Assembly (NCBI GenBank): GCA_023053575.1
Contig: JAKZAP010000003.1
Location: 3,386,561-3,450,560 of the forward strand
Reading direction: 5' to 3'
DNA length: 64,000 nt
From: Branchinecta lynchi
Taxonomy: Eukaryota; Arthropoda; Branchiopoda; Anostraca; Branchinectidae
Part shown: positions 49,100 to 59,844 of the stretch, in pieces
Position numbering within the stretch: the stretch's first letter is position 1
Layout: each line of letters starts with the position of its first letter
Made by a program: the position numbers and the translations under genes
Notes under the pieces: generated by a model
Database searches by the model: none
What the model saw: the letters and a program-made list of their open reading frames with translations, nothing else
What the model was told of the DNA's origin: nothing

Positions 49100-50640
49100 T
49101 AATTTCTGTCGGTCCCGGTTTTGCTAGTTCGGGCACTTCCAATAAGCTAGGACGATGAAACTTGGCAGGCGTATCAGGGACCAGACCAAATTAAAGTAGA
49201 AATAGTCGCTTCCCCGATTTGACCATCTGGAGGGGAGTGGAGGGAGGGGGAATCCGTGAAAATTAGGAAAAATGAGATATTTTTAACTTACGAACGGGTG
49301 ATCCGATCTTAATGAAACTTGATATATGGAAGGACCTCGCGTCTCAGTCGTTCCATTTTAAATCCAGGTCGGATCCGGTGACACTTGGGGGAGTTGGAAG
49401 CCCGATGAAAAATGTATCTCAAAATAGTACTATGAAGTAGTACGAAAAAGTTGCATGCAGTACTAACGATGCTACTACATGCTTCTATTTCAAGCCTACC
49501 GTGTTACTGCATACTACTATATGCTACTATTAGCAAGACCGGATGCTACTATGGCAAGACAGGATGCTACTGGATACTACTACATAAGACTGGACCCGTC
49601 TGAGGCACATTAAATTACAGTATTCTTTGCTATTACATAGCATTGTATGCAACGTTTTCGTACTTCTACCATACTACTAAGCAGGCTACAAATTTTTCAT
49701 CGGGAGGGGAAACCGGAAATCTTGGAAAACGCTTAGAGAGGAGAGATCCAGATGAAACTTATTGGAAAGAACAAGCACAATTCCTAGATACGTGAGTAAC
49801 ATAACCGGAAAGAATCCGCTCACTTTGGGGGAGTTGGGGGGGGGGGGGCGAATTTCTAGCGATCCCGCGAGTTCGGTGCTTCCTGGTGTGCTAGGACGAT
49901 GAAAATTGGCAGGCATGTTAGGGCCCCGACCAGATTAAATAGGAAATACTTACTTCCCCGATCTGACGATCTAAGGGGGAGTGGAGGGAGGGGGAAGACA
50001 AAAATTTAGGTATTTTTAACTTGCGAAAAGGGTTACCGGATCTTGATGAAAGTTGATATTTAGGAAATCTTAGGAAACACTTATACTGGAGGGATTGGGA
50101 ACAAGCACAAGTCCTAGATACGTCAATAACATAACCGGACCGGATCCACGCACTGTGGGGGAGTTGGGGGGGGGGGGGGTCCGGATTTTTAGTGACCCCG
50201 CGAGTTCTGCATATTTCTGTGCTAGGACGATGAAACTTGGCAGGTATGTCAGGGATCCAAACAGATTGACTTGAGAATAGTCGTTTCCCCGATCAGAAAT
50301 CGTAGGTGGAGTGGATGGATGGGGGAGTCCGAAATCTAGTGGCATGCATGAATTTTGAATGGGTGATCGGATTGGAATGAAACATGTCAGGTGGAAACAG
50401 CTATCGCCTCAGATGTTCAGTGTCAAGTCCGGGTCGGGTCCGATACCTGTGAGGGATGGGGGGGGGGCTCAAGATACACTAAAGCAGAGGGATTGGGACG
50501 GAACTTAACGGAGAGAACAAGCATTAAGCCTGGAAACGAAATTGACGGTTTCGGGGCTCTGTGGGGGGATTTGGAGGGGGTTTCCTGGAATTCCGGTAGT
50601 CGCGAGTTCGAATAGTTTCAGATGCTGTTAGTTCACGAGC
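49100..50640 (+). repeat. family G array, about four to five diverged units
   Basis: Units share CTAGGACGATGAAACTTGGC, AGGYATGTCAGGG, CGCTTCCCCGAT, GGAGTGGAGGGAGGGGGA, ATTTTTAACTTRCGAA, CCGGATCTTGATGAAA, ATAACATAACCGGA and long G runs (49839-49848, 50165-50179, 50457-50467). Starts near 49138, 49888 and 50220 are separated by about 330 bp once the MITE at 49401 is removed. No coding capacity. Confidence 0.65.
49401..49704 (+). mobile_element. CCCGATG-family MITE, copy 3
   Basis: This 304-bp full-length copy is inserted into a family G unit. The interrupted unit reads GAGTTGGAAG before and AGGGGAAACC after, so AG is doubled. It aligns along its whole length with 23495-23800. Confidence 0.8.
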
Positions 50641-50810
50641 CGACCATGGCGCACACTGCGGTGTCAGTATGATCGGGACCTGAAGGGGGCCAGCATTTCT
50701 CCTCACTGCACAGTGGGATGGGAAAACTTGACTGCAGCCGCACAGCTTCGTGCTGAATAGAGACACTTTGAGCCACTGGTGGCTCAGCGCTGAATAGAGC
50801 CACTGAGCTA

Positions 50811-50818
50811 CTGGTGGC
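50811..50818. repeat. 8-bp target duplication, left
   Basis: CTGGTGGC, identical to 52600-52607. Confidence 0.85.
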
Positions 50819-50969
50819 CAGGGGCGTCACTATGGGGGGGAGGGGGGGGACTCGCCCCCCACCCCAAAGGTCCTGAGAAAGTACTTTCGTCGGGCGAAGC
50901 CCGGCGAAAGTTCACTTGTTTGTCGGCGCGGAGCGCCGGCATACACAGAAGAAATAAAATTTTGTATAC

Positions 50970-51840
50970 TATTTGTCAGGCATCGGTCGACCCGTCTGCA
51001 GATCGGGTGTTTTTATATGCAAGAAATAAAATCTTGCAAACGTTTGTCGGGCAAAACACTGAAGAAATAGAATTCTGCATGCTTTTGTCGTGCCTCGGTA
51101 TTCTCGTCGGCACATCCGGTTCTTTTTATAGAGAAGGAATCCAGAAGAAATAAAAAAAAATAAGTTTTTGTCGGGCGTCGGCCGACTCGTCGGTACATCG
51201 GGTTCTTTTTATACGCAAGAAATGAAATCCTGCAAACATTTGTCAGGCGAAGCACTGGAGAAATCGAATTCTGCATGCTTTTGTCGTGCCTTGGGTCGTC
51301 GACACATCGGGTTCTTTTTACACATAAGAAATCCAGAAGAAATAGTTTTATTATGCTTTTGTCGGGCGTCGATCGACTCGTCGGCATATCGGGTTCTACT
51401 TATACGTAAGAAATCAAATTTTGCAAACTTTGTCGGGCGCACCCGGTAAGTTTAAGTTTCATCGGCACAAAGGGTTCTTTTTACACGTATGAAATCATGT
51501 TCTGTACAGTCTAGTCGAGCAAAAAACAGAACAAATCAAATGCTCGATGGTTTTGTCGGGCGTCGGTATTCTCGCCGGCACATCGGGTTCTTTTTACACA
51601 CAAAAAAAAATAAAGTCGAATTCTGTAACTTTTTATCGGTGCATGCCGAAAGTTCAAGCCTCGTCGGTACATCGGCTTCTGTTTACGAGTAAACATGAAG
51701 TTCTTTACAATTTTGTCGGGCAAAACACAAAAGAAACCGAATTCTGAAATCTTTTGTCGGGCGTCTGTATTCTTGTCCGCACACCGAGTCTTTTATACGT
51801 AAGAAATCAAATTCTGCAAACGTTTGTCGGGAGCAAATTT
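50970..51840 (+). repeat. higher-order tandem array inside the hAT element, period about 194 bp
   Basis: The strong start TTGTCGGGCGTCGG-like occurs near 50970, 51164, 51357, 51551 and 51752, spaced 194, 193, 194 and 201. Each long unit is two related half-units sharing CACATCGGGTTCTTTTTA, AYGYAAGAAATC and AATTCTGCAAACTTTTGTCG, the second half with GGCAAAACACTGAAGAAAT. Open frames on both strands come from this periodicity. Confidence 0.8.
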
Positions 51841-52480
51841 TTCTGGAAAAAATGCATATTTAAAAAAAATTCGCCAGCGTGTCTTGGTCAACTTGTTCTG
51901 GGTACAGTCGTTGGAAGCTTCGCTTCTTAGCAAAAGTTGAAACGAAAAGCCGAGTATGTGAAATTAAATATATGAACTTACATCAAAGGAAAAATCTCAA
52001 CTGATGCATTACAGTAAGTTTCACACAAAATTTCCGGCGCATTTCGTCGTATTCTCTATTTGGAAGAACGATGTATCATTTAGTTTTCCTTTTAGGATAG
52101 AAATTCTTGGGGTTTGAAATACGTTAAAAGCCGGAAATTGTACGATACTATAGCTGAATTTTCAGGAAAAAAATAGATCAAACAAATTTGCGGTGCATTT
52201 TGTAGTATTCTTTATTTAGAAGAACAGTTTTCCATTTAGTTTGGTGTTTTAGGCTTGAAATTCGCTGAAAGACCTTAAAAGCTAGAACTTGTATGTTAGG
52301 TATAGCTAAATTTTTCCGGAAAAAAGGCTGATTTAAAAAATTTCGACTGCGGCGCTTAGTTTTAACTTGTTCCTGGTAGAGTCGTTGGAAGCTTCGCTTT
52401 TTCGCGAAGCCAAATATGTGAACTTTAAAATACGAAATTACAACAAAGGAATAATCTCAACTGATGCATCACAGTTAGTT
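51840..52480 (+). repeat. direct duplication inside the hAT element
   Basis: 51840-52025 and 52308-52480 share TTTTTCYGGAAAAAA, TCGTTGGAAGCTTCGCTT, CAAAGGAAWAATCTCAACTG and ATGCATYACAGT. Between them, two copies of a TTCTTTATTTRGAAGAAC module. Confidence 0.7.
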
Positions 52481-52599
52481 TTACCCCGGTTTTATTCTGT
52501 GCTGGCGGGAAATGTCTTTTGTCGGCACATTTTTTAGTCCGTCGGCACAAATCGGACGTCCCCCTCCCCCCCAAACGTAAAAGGCTAGTGACGCCCCTG

Positions 52600-52607
52600 C
52601 TGGTGGC
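52600..52607. repeat. 8-bp target duplication, right
   Basis: CTGGTGGC, identical to 50811-50818. Confidence 0.85.
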
Positions 52608-52725
52608 TCAGGAGGATCTAAGGTAAGGTCCCATAGTTAGCATGTACAGAAGAAGCGATTTGACTGCATGTTCAGGACAGTTCAAAAAGTAATTCCGTGA
52701 TTGACCTGAAGTTGCTTGAGCAAGC

Positions 52726-53340
52726 TTTTTTTTTTTTTTTTTAGTTTAATACTCTTTATTATACAAACCAACTTTTACATGCTAAACTACATGAACACAC
52801 CTTTTTTACCACTCTTAACATACTTTATACATGTAGCTGACACTTCTGACTGCAGGAAAGCCCGAATGGGCCTGTGGGGGCAGTAAAAAAACAAACCTTC
52901 AGTTTACATTAATTTTCACATACTTTTTCAAAATAGAGAAGAAAACTGAAAGAGGAAGAACAAAAAGAAATGAAGGAAGAAAGCAAAGAAAAAAACAAAA
53001 AAAACAAACAGTGGGAAACCACGCCATCGTACCGAAATCAACTAATCAACTAAACAAACGAGGTGAAAATTTTATCAATGGTGGTCTGTCAAGAAATAAT
53101 TCGTTAGTCAGTCTTTAAACTGATCTAAACTTACCGCATTCTGGATTTCACAAGCAATCGAGTTCCAAACTGCGGTTCCCATATGCTTTAAGACAAAGCC
53201 CGAACGTGTAGTGTTTCTCGCTTGGCTCGCCAGTAGTTCCGCATTTCTTGTGTCATGATCATGATTAAACATGTTCCTTTTAAATAAATCAGAAAACACT
53301 TTTGGGAGAACTGCTTTGCCACAACTGTTGAAACATAGAA
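52726..53340 (-). mobile_element. LINE 3' end (non-LTR retrotransposon), 5'-truncated
   Basis: On the minus strand a frame (53299-53108) reads HDTRNAELLASQARNTTRSG, FVLKHMGTAVWNSI, like the conserved end of non-LTR reverse-transcriptase proteins (GP.IWNSIP). It is followed by a 3' UTR with AATAAAGAG and a poly-A tail, seen on the + strand as 17 T at 52726-52742. The catalytic domain is missing. Confidence 0.75.
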
Positions 53341-55395
53341 ATGTTTAATTACCACAGAAATACAGCGTTTGCGTCAAATCAAGATTGCCAATGAGAATTG
53401 ATGGTTGAATTGAGAGGAAACTGTTGTAAAACTTTTTACAGCGTAGAAGTAAAAAAGGTTAGCATGAGTCGATCAAAACTTCGATATTTACAAAAAAACA
53501 TTATTCCTTACCACTCTGAAAACACGCTTCACTACGCAATTTTTGTAATGAACAATCAATCGCTCTCGGTGATTTGTTGACGTCACTGCGCAAAACAACA
53601 AGTGAGCTGAGTTCCGGAAGTAAGAATGAGACTAACCCAATAGGCAATGGCCCTGATTGCTGAGACGAACACGTCTGGAATAATCCAGATCTGCAGTTGA
53701 GCTTTAAGCTTCGAGAAGCATGCGTTTCCTCTGAAGACCCTAAGGTTTTAAGAGAAATTACATATTACATGTTTTATTTCTCAAAAGTTTAAAAAAGTTA
53801 AAAACGAAGTAGAAGAAAAATATCGTCACGGTTCAAAGAGCGACACTGGAAGTCAGTCATCCTAGAGTTGATTGGTCAGTCGGTTCCGCTCCAACGAAGT
53901 TCATGATGGCTAACTGCATCTCCCTGGAGAAAAACGTATAATGATTAATTCCACAATTTTTATCCAGTTGCACTAGAACCATGTTCTAGTTTTCTTCTTA
54001 AGAAAGGATTCTTAAGAGTTGAGTAAAAGGAGCTCTGTTCTGGTGTAATTAATTATTCTTCATCTTACTTGACGAATTTCGACTCGGAAACTGGGCCAGT
54101 CGGCTAGTTTTCTCTCTAAAAGATCTCACCTTGTGTGTTCAGAGGGGGATGAAGGGAATGAATTGCAGGATCCTTGTTTTTGCAACGTTAACCTCTAATT
54201 TTGTCAACGAACAAAGCTCCTATTTTTTTGGAAAAATCTAGTTCTAGGTCTAGGTTGACTTTATTACACCACATGTCAATAAGAAGTCTGGGTACTAATT
54301 AAATTACAAGCATAAGTTCCACTGGAAATAATTCATATTTATGTAATCGCTGAAAATCAGTAAAACTTACAAAAAACCTATTAAATTAAACCTGAATTTG
54401 CGAACTGAGTAGCCTATTTCCTTCGACATTGTAGCAGTATAGCGAATTTTTAAAAGATTTATTTTACATATTTCCAGTGACAGAAGTACCGACCGGCTTC
54501 TAAAACTTCTCATTGAGCATTCCGAGGCGGGTTGCCTTTCAAAAGTTTGCTCCCAGACGACCCCCTTGCAGGACGCTGACGGACCCAAAACGACCCTGGA
54601 CAAAAATGTACCATGTTAAACAGTTGCATTTTGGTAGCCTATTTTGGGATTTCAAATTATTTATTTATAACCCATCAGCTGGCCGAAGCCAAAACGATGT
54701 AGTATGAAAAAGAACAAAAATAAATGAATGGATAAACAGACTGAGGTACACATAAATTACAAATTACAAATAAGCTCGAGTCATATCAGCTGCATTGGTA
54801 GCTCGTAGACCTCGTAAGCCCGATCACTTTCGGACAGAGTAAGCTCTAAGCAGGGTGTTCGGCACTCCCCCAATTGGCATACTTCGCAGAGGTTGAGGTT
54901 CACGGGCTCTCACGGCTGGACTCGTGACTCGCACCACGCTAGAGAATTTGACCAAGAACAAATAATCAGATAGAACCTCTGTATATGGTACCATGCAGCA
55001 ACTATGAATACTCCGACAAAACTGAGCTGAGATAGAGGTATTTACTGTAGCTTTTTACCGGTCTAGCCTACTTCCGTATTCGCCGTTGCTCATCGCAGAG
55101 AAAGAAAATGCAGGAGGGGACTCCACGCGCTGACCCGCTCTTCAGCGCGTCCAAGGAACCAATCAGCTTTGTCTTCCACTTTTCCTCAAGGTGGTTTCAC
55201 AGCGATATAGCTAACTGTACAGGTAACGAAACGTGATGTGGCGCGAAGCCGCTAACCTCCGCTCGCTCACAGCGGAAAAGGTACGCGGAAGTACTTGACT
55301 CCGCATAGTCATAGTACAGAGATAGGGAGACGGAGGTTGTTTCTGATTGTATGTTCTTGATTTGATGTTGTTCTTGCAGTCAGGTCAGGGGCCCA
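53341..55395. other. no gene recognised
   Basis: Mixed-composition intergenic sequence. Short open frames show no family resemblance and no paired splice borders. No shared repeat was recognised. Confidence 0.4.
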
Positions 55396-55665
55396 GTGAC
55401 TGAACTGTTGGCACTTGTAACACCGCTTTGGGGCATACATATACCTGAATATTACCCTTTTCCAAATTTCTCTCGAGATCCGGAGAAATTTTCACAGCAC
55501 ATTTTGCATGGTAGGTTACTAAAAAGAAGACGTCGTGAGAGAAGCCCAAGAAACGATTCGTCACACTTTCCACATGGACCTTGCAACATTTGCCCTGGTA
55601 GCAGCACACCAGAGAGAAGGCTGGTGCCTATTCGTGGATGCCCTGGGTGCCTCTGGTGGCACAGG
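55396..55665 (+). other. possible decayed coding fragment
   Basis: A frame reads HIPEYYPFPNFSRDPEKFSQ and, in another frame further on, VREAQETIRHTFHMDLATF then ALVAAHQREGWCLFVDALG. Composition is protein-like but frames change, and a hAT element interrupts the end. I do not recognise the family. Confidence 0.25.
55658..55665. repeat. 8-bp target duplication, left
   Basis: GGCACAGG, identical to 55975-55982. Confidence 0.85.
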
Positions 55666-55974
55666 CAGGGGCGTCACAGCTACGGAGGAGGTGGACGCCC
55701 CCCCCCCCCCAATGTTGTCGGACAGTCAGTAAAAGAGAGCTGAGTCGGCGCTAAGTGCCACGATTTTTCGTAGAAACAGTCAATTTTTTAAAATCAGTCG
55801 GTTTCTCTTAAAAAAGTCGATTTTTCCAAAAAATAGTAGTTTTTCTTAAAATCAGCCGAATTTTCGTCAACACAGTCGTTTTTTCTCAATATTAGTCGTT
55901 TTTATCTGCACAAACAGTCGGTAAATACCTTGCCCCCCTCCCAAAAAAAAACATGTTGGCTAGTAACCCCTCTG
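55666..55974 (+). mobile_element. hAT-type MITE, 309 bp
   Basis: The ends CAGGGGCGTCACAGC and GCTAGTAACCCCTCTG are inverted with few mismatches, and an exact 8-bp duplication GGCACAGG flanks them (55658-55665, 55975-55982). The interior is C-rich, then tandem AATCAGTCGGTTTTTCTTAA-like modules about 25-30 bp long. A diverged relative is at 40151. Its ends resemble those of the 1.78-kb element at 50819. Confidence 0.88.
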
Positions 55975-55982
55975 GGCACAGG
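55975..55982. repeat. 8-bp target duplication, right
   Basis: GGCACAGG, identical to 55658-55665. Confidence 0.85.
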
Positions 55983-57376
55983 AAGGTGGGTCTAAGGTAC
56001 GGTAAGACTACAACAGAGGTATGCTTATGTGAACGCCGTCTAATAGTGAATGGTCGCCGAAGAAAAACAAAAAAACAGGCATTTTTTTACTATGAAATAG
56101 TTGACAAAACATTCTTTCCGTTCATGTCTTGAACATTTTGCTGTTAGAGACTGCCATCTGGTTGTCCTTTCACATTTTGAATACTTTGCGAAGAGGAACG
56201 CACCTTCAACCAAGAAGATGGCGGTTCGAACCAACAAACGCCTCAAATAGACGAAGAAGCACATCTGTAGGTTCAACATAAAATAAAATTTACTTGAATT
56301 TCTACTCAAAGTTTTTGCCAGGATAACCCTGAAATAGTTGGCTATTGGCTGATATCAAGTTTGTTATTTTTCCTATCCATTTGACTGTTTTATAAAGCAG
56401 TAACAAAGCCAGGGTAGTAAAAAAGCTAGAGAAGTGTTCAAATAAACTTGCCTCTACTGTACTAGAGTTTGATTAGAGACGCTACGGAATTTGTGACATT
56501 TCTGCTATTAAAATATCATATTTCAAATTTTCCAAATTTCTCCTTGGGTTCCCTCTCTCTTTCAGAAATTCCCTGTTAGTTTCTGATTTTAAAGTAAAAG
56601 ATCCAGTTTTAATTTTGAAGAAAAAGCTGACAAACTTAAAAAAAAAAGTATCGGAAGTCCTCCAAACCCAGGACCTGTTCCCATTTAAAAAAAAAGTGAA
56701 TAGTGTAGTACGCAAAGAGTTGTAATATCGTTACATTTTAACACAGTCCTTGTCGAGAACGTTTTCGACTGGAGACGTTTCATCCGGGACATTTCATGCC
56801 AGCAATATTTCACAGGTCGGCTTGTCGTTCGTGGGAGCAAGAAACTGAATCCCAACATCCAATCAATCAATCATTAATTGTTACAAAAACTAGAGATTTC
56901 AGTACGTGCAGCGCAGTCAGACATGGTTCGCAGTCAGCTTAGGTTGAAGGAATACTTAAACTAGAGTAGAGGCCCATTTCTTTTAACAGTTATTTAACTT
57001 TCAATGGCCAGTTCACCCACTAGCCGTGGCGTTGGAGTGGAGTTGGGAGTGAAAATTTATTTTTACGAATAAACGTGAAATGGTCACTTTTGGTCGGAAT
57101 CGCCTCTACAAAAACGAAGCATCTTAATTTTATTTTCACAAAAAACGTGAAATAGTCACATCTTTTCGAAATCCCTGCTGCCAAGGGACACATTTGGACG
57201 TAATCTCAAATAGAGTGATTTTTATGTCCTACGTAGGAGTAGATTGACAATCCAAACTATCGTGCGACAACTGGCAACCCTGCGTTCTGGGTCTTCATGT
57301 TTCCACTCAGGCCACAACTGCACCATAGTTAAGTAACGATTCAAAGGCGCATGCCTCTACTGTAGTAGGCCTAACA
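55983..57376. other. no gene recognised
   Basis: AT-rich intergenic sequence with poly-A/T runs. No supported feature. Confidence 0.4.
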
Positions 57377-57491
57377 AGTAGTGAACTGATAGACAAAAAT
57401 GCTCCTCAGCCGGGGTTTGAACCCAGGACCAGGACAGCAGAGGGTCCTGGGTTCAAATCCCGGCCGAGGAGCATTTTTGTCTATCACTACT
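57377..57491. repeat. hairpin made of two inverted tRNA-like B-box segments
   Basis: Left arm 57377-57430 and right arm 57443-57491 are nearly perfect inverted copies apart from a short insertion in the left arm. Each contains a B-box-like GGTTCAAATCCCGGCC or its complement and GAGGAGCATTTTTGTCTAT. The loop is about 12 bases. tRNA-derived, not a functional tRNA. Confidence 0.75.
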
Positions 57492-57837
57492 TATAAAATG
57501 TTTCCATCTCAAGGGCGTCTTCCCCATTAAAATTATATATTTGGTTTTATTTGGTTTCCACCATGAGACCCTGTCTTGTGGGTCCTGGTTCGTCTACGTG
57601 GCTCCGACAAGGGAGTCCTAGACTTCTAAATTATATTCGAAAAGTTGTTTATGGTATTGGTCACGGTATAAGTCCCTTCTGTAAAGTGCCATCTATATGG
57701 TTGTGACAATTTTTGTTTTTCACTAAATGCTCTAATATGACGTTCAGAAAATCTACGGCCGTTCTCAAAACGCAAAGTTCTACTATGACGCGAAAAATTC
57801 GAATCTAAACACAAACGCGGCTTTTCAGCCGCCCTTG

Positions 57838-58513
57838 GTGAAGACTGTTCACTGCGTTAACACACATTTTTCATGTGTGTTACGAAGCTTCAAAACGTTA
57901 TATACATCGCTGGTAAGGCCTTTGGTGGAGTACAATTCTTCGGTTTGGTACCCTATGAATAAAACGGATAGATTACGCATTGAGAAAGTTCAAAGACGCG
58001 CAACAAAGCTTGTACCTTATTTGAGAAATCTGTCGTATCCGAGTAGAATGAAAAGTTTAGAGTTGCCTAGCCTAGATTTCAGACGTAAACGTGCTGATTT
58101 GTTGAATGTATATAGGATAGTGCGAGGAGTTGACAATGTTAACCCTGAAGATTTATTTATTTTTTCAAATTACCCGTCAACACGTCAGCACAGATTTAAA
58201 CTTTATCAGCCCAAGCCAAACCGACGTGTTGGCATTTATAGTTTTCAAAATAGGGTTTGCAAAGATTGGAACGCACTACCAGATGAAACTGTTATGTCGG
58301 AAAACGTAGATATTTTGAAACGATCGATTGTTTCGTCAACATTTTATTCGAGTGCTTATGCAGACCCATTTTTGCCAACTTAAGTTTAATTCAGTTTATT
58401 TTTCATTGAATAGATTTATTTGTATTACTAGTGCCTTATGTTCACATTGTATGTAGTGACAAGTCTTTATGACTTACCACTTTTGGTGATAATAAATAAA
58501 TAAATAAATAAAT
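57838..58513 (+). mobile_element. CR1/L2-like LINE 3' end, 5'-truncated
   Basis: The frame to 58383 reads LRSFKTLYTSLVRPLVEYNS then SVWYPMNKTDRLRIEKVQRR, then SYPSRMKSLELPSLDFRRKR, and further on FQNRVCKDWNALPDE. These are the thumb and C-terminal blocks of non-LTR reverse transcriptases. The palm motif is absent. The 3' UTR ends in tandem AATAAATA (58489-58513), the tail type seen in CR1/L2/RTE-like LINEs. Confidence 0.85.
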
Positions 58514-58637
58514 CGATTTCGTCAAGCCTACAACCTTGATACAACACAGGTACAAGCGCATAGAGGTACCAAATCCGACACGAAAAGTCAACAAATTGTC
58601 CGATTGTCCTATCTCAGCCCTTTTCGGTCAACATTTA

Positions 58638-58942
58638 GAGCGTGTTCCACCCTTGTAACAATAGTTACTATTAGTTACTATTTCCATTCCATCCTCACGA
58701 AAAGTTACTACGCTGACCGTTCCAACCTTGTCGGAATAGTAACTAATAGTTACTATTTGCTTACCATGCTCGGGAGCGTGGTAAGCGTAGTAACTACGCA
58801 TCTCTGGAACGTGATTGGTCGGATTCGCCCCTGGCGTGAGATCCTGCTGGAAAATAGAAAAATCGTTCCAGCCTTGACGGCAAAAAGCCAGAATTCGTGA
58901 CGTCATGCGTAGTAACTACGGTAAGTAGGATGGAACACGCTC
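58638..58942 (+). mobile_element. Harbinger-like MITE family H, copy 4
   Basis: GAGCGTGTTCCACCC and GGATGGAACACGCTC end this 305-bp element. TTA flanks both sides (58635-58637, 58943-58945). The interior carries TAACTAATAGTTACTATT and GTGACGTCATGCGTAGTAAC. This is the best preserved copy. Confidence 0.85.
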
Positions 58943-59123
58943 TTAGACGAACCAACAAGATGTGAACGAAAAGAAAACAATATATTACGAAGACTTATAG
59001 AACAAAATATTTAGTTTAAAGGAAAAAATATTTTGTATAAATATTTTGTACATAGACATATTCAACTTTGTGCCTCGTCAACTGGGTTTTACAGTGTTTG
59101 TTTTCGTAAATATTCTTTGAGCT

Positions 59124-59388
59124 ACCCACGAAAACAAATATTCAAACAATGTTTACAACGGATACGTCAGCTATGATTCTTCATCAGCGATATTTCGGCC
59201 CTTCTTGGCAAGGGTCCTCGTCAGGCTGTCAATCCTCTGGTTCAACTTCGGGGAAGGAAACCAACCTGTAATAATCCAAACCTGGACCCTACGAGGACCC
59301 TTGCCAAGAAGGGCCGAAATATCGCTGATGAAGAATCATAGCTGACGTATCTGTTGTAAACATTGTTTGAATATTTGTTTTCGTGGGT
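59124..59388. repeat. 97-bp inverted repeat with 71-bp loop
   Basis: 59124-59220 and 59292-59388 are reverse complements with one mismatch noticed: ACCCACGAAAACAAATATTC, CTATGATTCTTCATCAGCGA, TATTTCGGCCCTTCTTGGCA, AGGGTCCTCG. Small foldback element, no coding capacity. Partial GCTGACGTATC matches lie at 44798 and 44844. Confidence 0.85.
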
Positions 59389-59489
59389 AACTATGGGCCT
59401 GCTTGGGAATTCAGGGAGTAGCTGCCCCCCCCCCCCCACGTTAATGACCGTGTTAACTGACGTTACGAAAAGTAGTTTACCGCGCCGAT

Positions 59490-59730
59490 ACTGATACCGC
59501 ACCCTTACCACTTTCCTGCAAAGTTTCACGAAACGCTGAAGTTGTGTCATCTTCTTACTCAACTCGGCCTTTTGCTCTCCAAGCTTCTTCTTCAGAAGTA
59601 GTTTACCGCGCCGATGTGCTGCTTACCACTTACCTGCAAAGTTTCACGAAACGCTGAAGTTGCGTCATCTTCTTACTCAACTCAGCCTTTTGCTCTGCAA
59701 GCTTCTTTTTCAGATGCCTGACCTCATTGG
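59490..59730 (-). repeat. tandem duplication of an exon 3' end plus intron start
   Basis: Two units of about 115-130 bp (59480-59596 and 59597-59716 on the + strand) share GTTTACCGCGCCGAT, CTGCAAAGTTTCACGAAACG, CTGAAGTTG..TCATCTTCTT, ACTCAACTC..CCTTTTGCTC and AAGCTTCTTYTTCAG. The upstream unit (minus strand) has the donor GTAAGT; the downstream unit has GAAAGT instead. Confidence 0.85.
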
Positions 59731-59844
59731 CAAGATCAATATTTTCTTGTTCAAGTTGTTGCAGTCGCTCATTCCGGCTTGTAATAACAAGCTTAGCGTC
59801 ACACACAGTATCAGTAATACCATCTAGAATTCTTTGTTGGCGAC
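59634..59844 (-). CDS. exon 2 of a small coiled-coil protein
   Basis: Following the acceptor TTTGTTGGCAG the exon completes a glycine codon left open by exon 1. It encodes RQQRILDGITDTVCDAKLVI, TSRNERLQQLEQENIDLANE and VRHLKKKLAEQKAELSKKMT, then QLQRFVKLC. A clear leucine-heptad coiled coil. The donor is GTAAGT with two bases left over. The following exon was not found; it should lie at lower coordinates, possibly beyond the repeats. Confidence 0.75.

Larger units (their letters stand above)
50819..52599 (+). mobile_element. hAT-type non-autonomous element, 1,781 bp
   Basis: The ends CAGGGGCGTCACTA and TAGTGACGCCCCTG are perfect 14-bp inverted repeats. The flanks carry an exact 8-bp duplication CTGGTGGC. 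Both traits are typical of hAT transposons (CAGGGG-like ends, 8-bp duplication). Next to each end lies a G- or C-rich shoulder. The interior holds a higher-order tandem array (50970-51840) and a direct duplication (51840-52480), and no transposase frame. Confidence 0.88.

Noticed and set aside
50920..51747. several overlapping frames on both strands rich in GTSGSF-like repeats
   Set aside because: Produced by the 194-bp tandem array inside a hAT element; frames are open on both strands at once.
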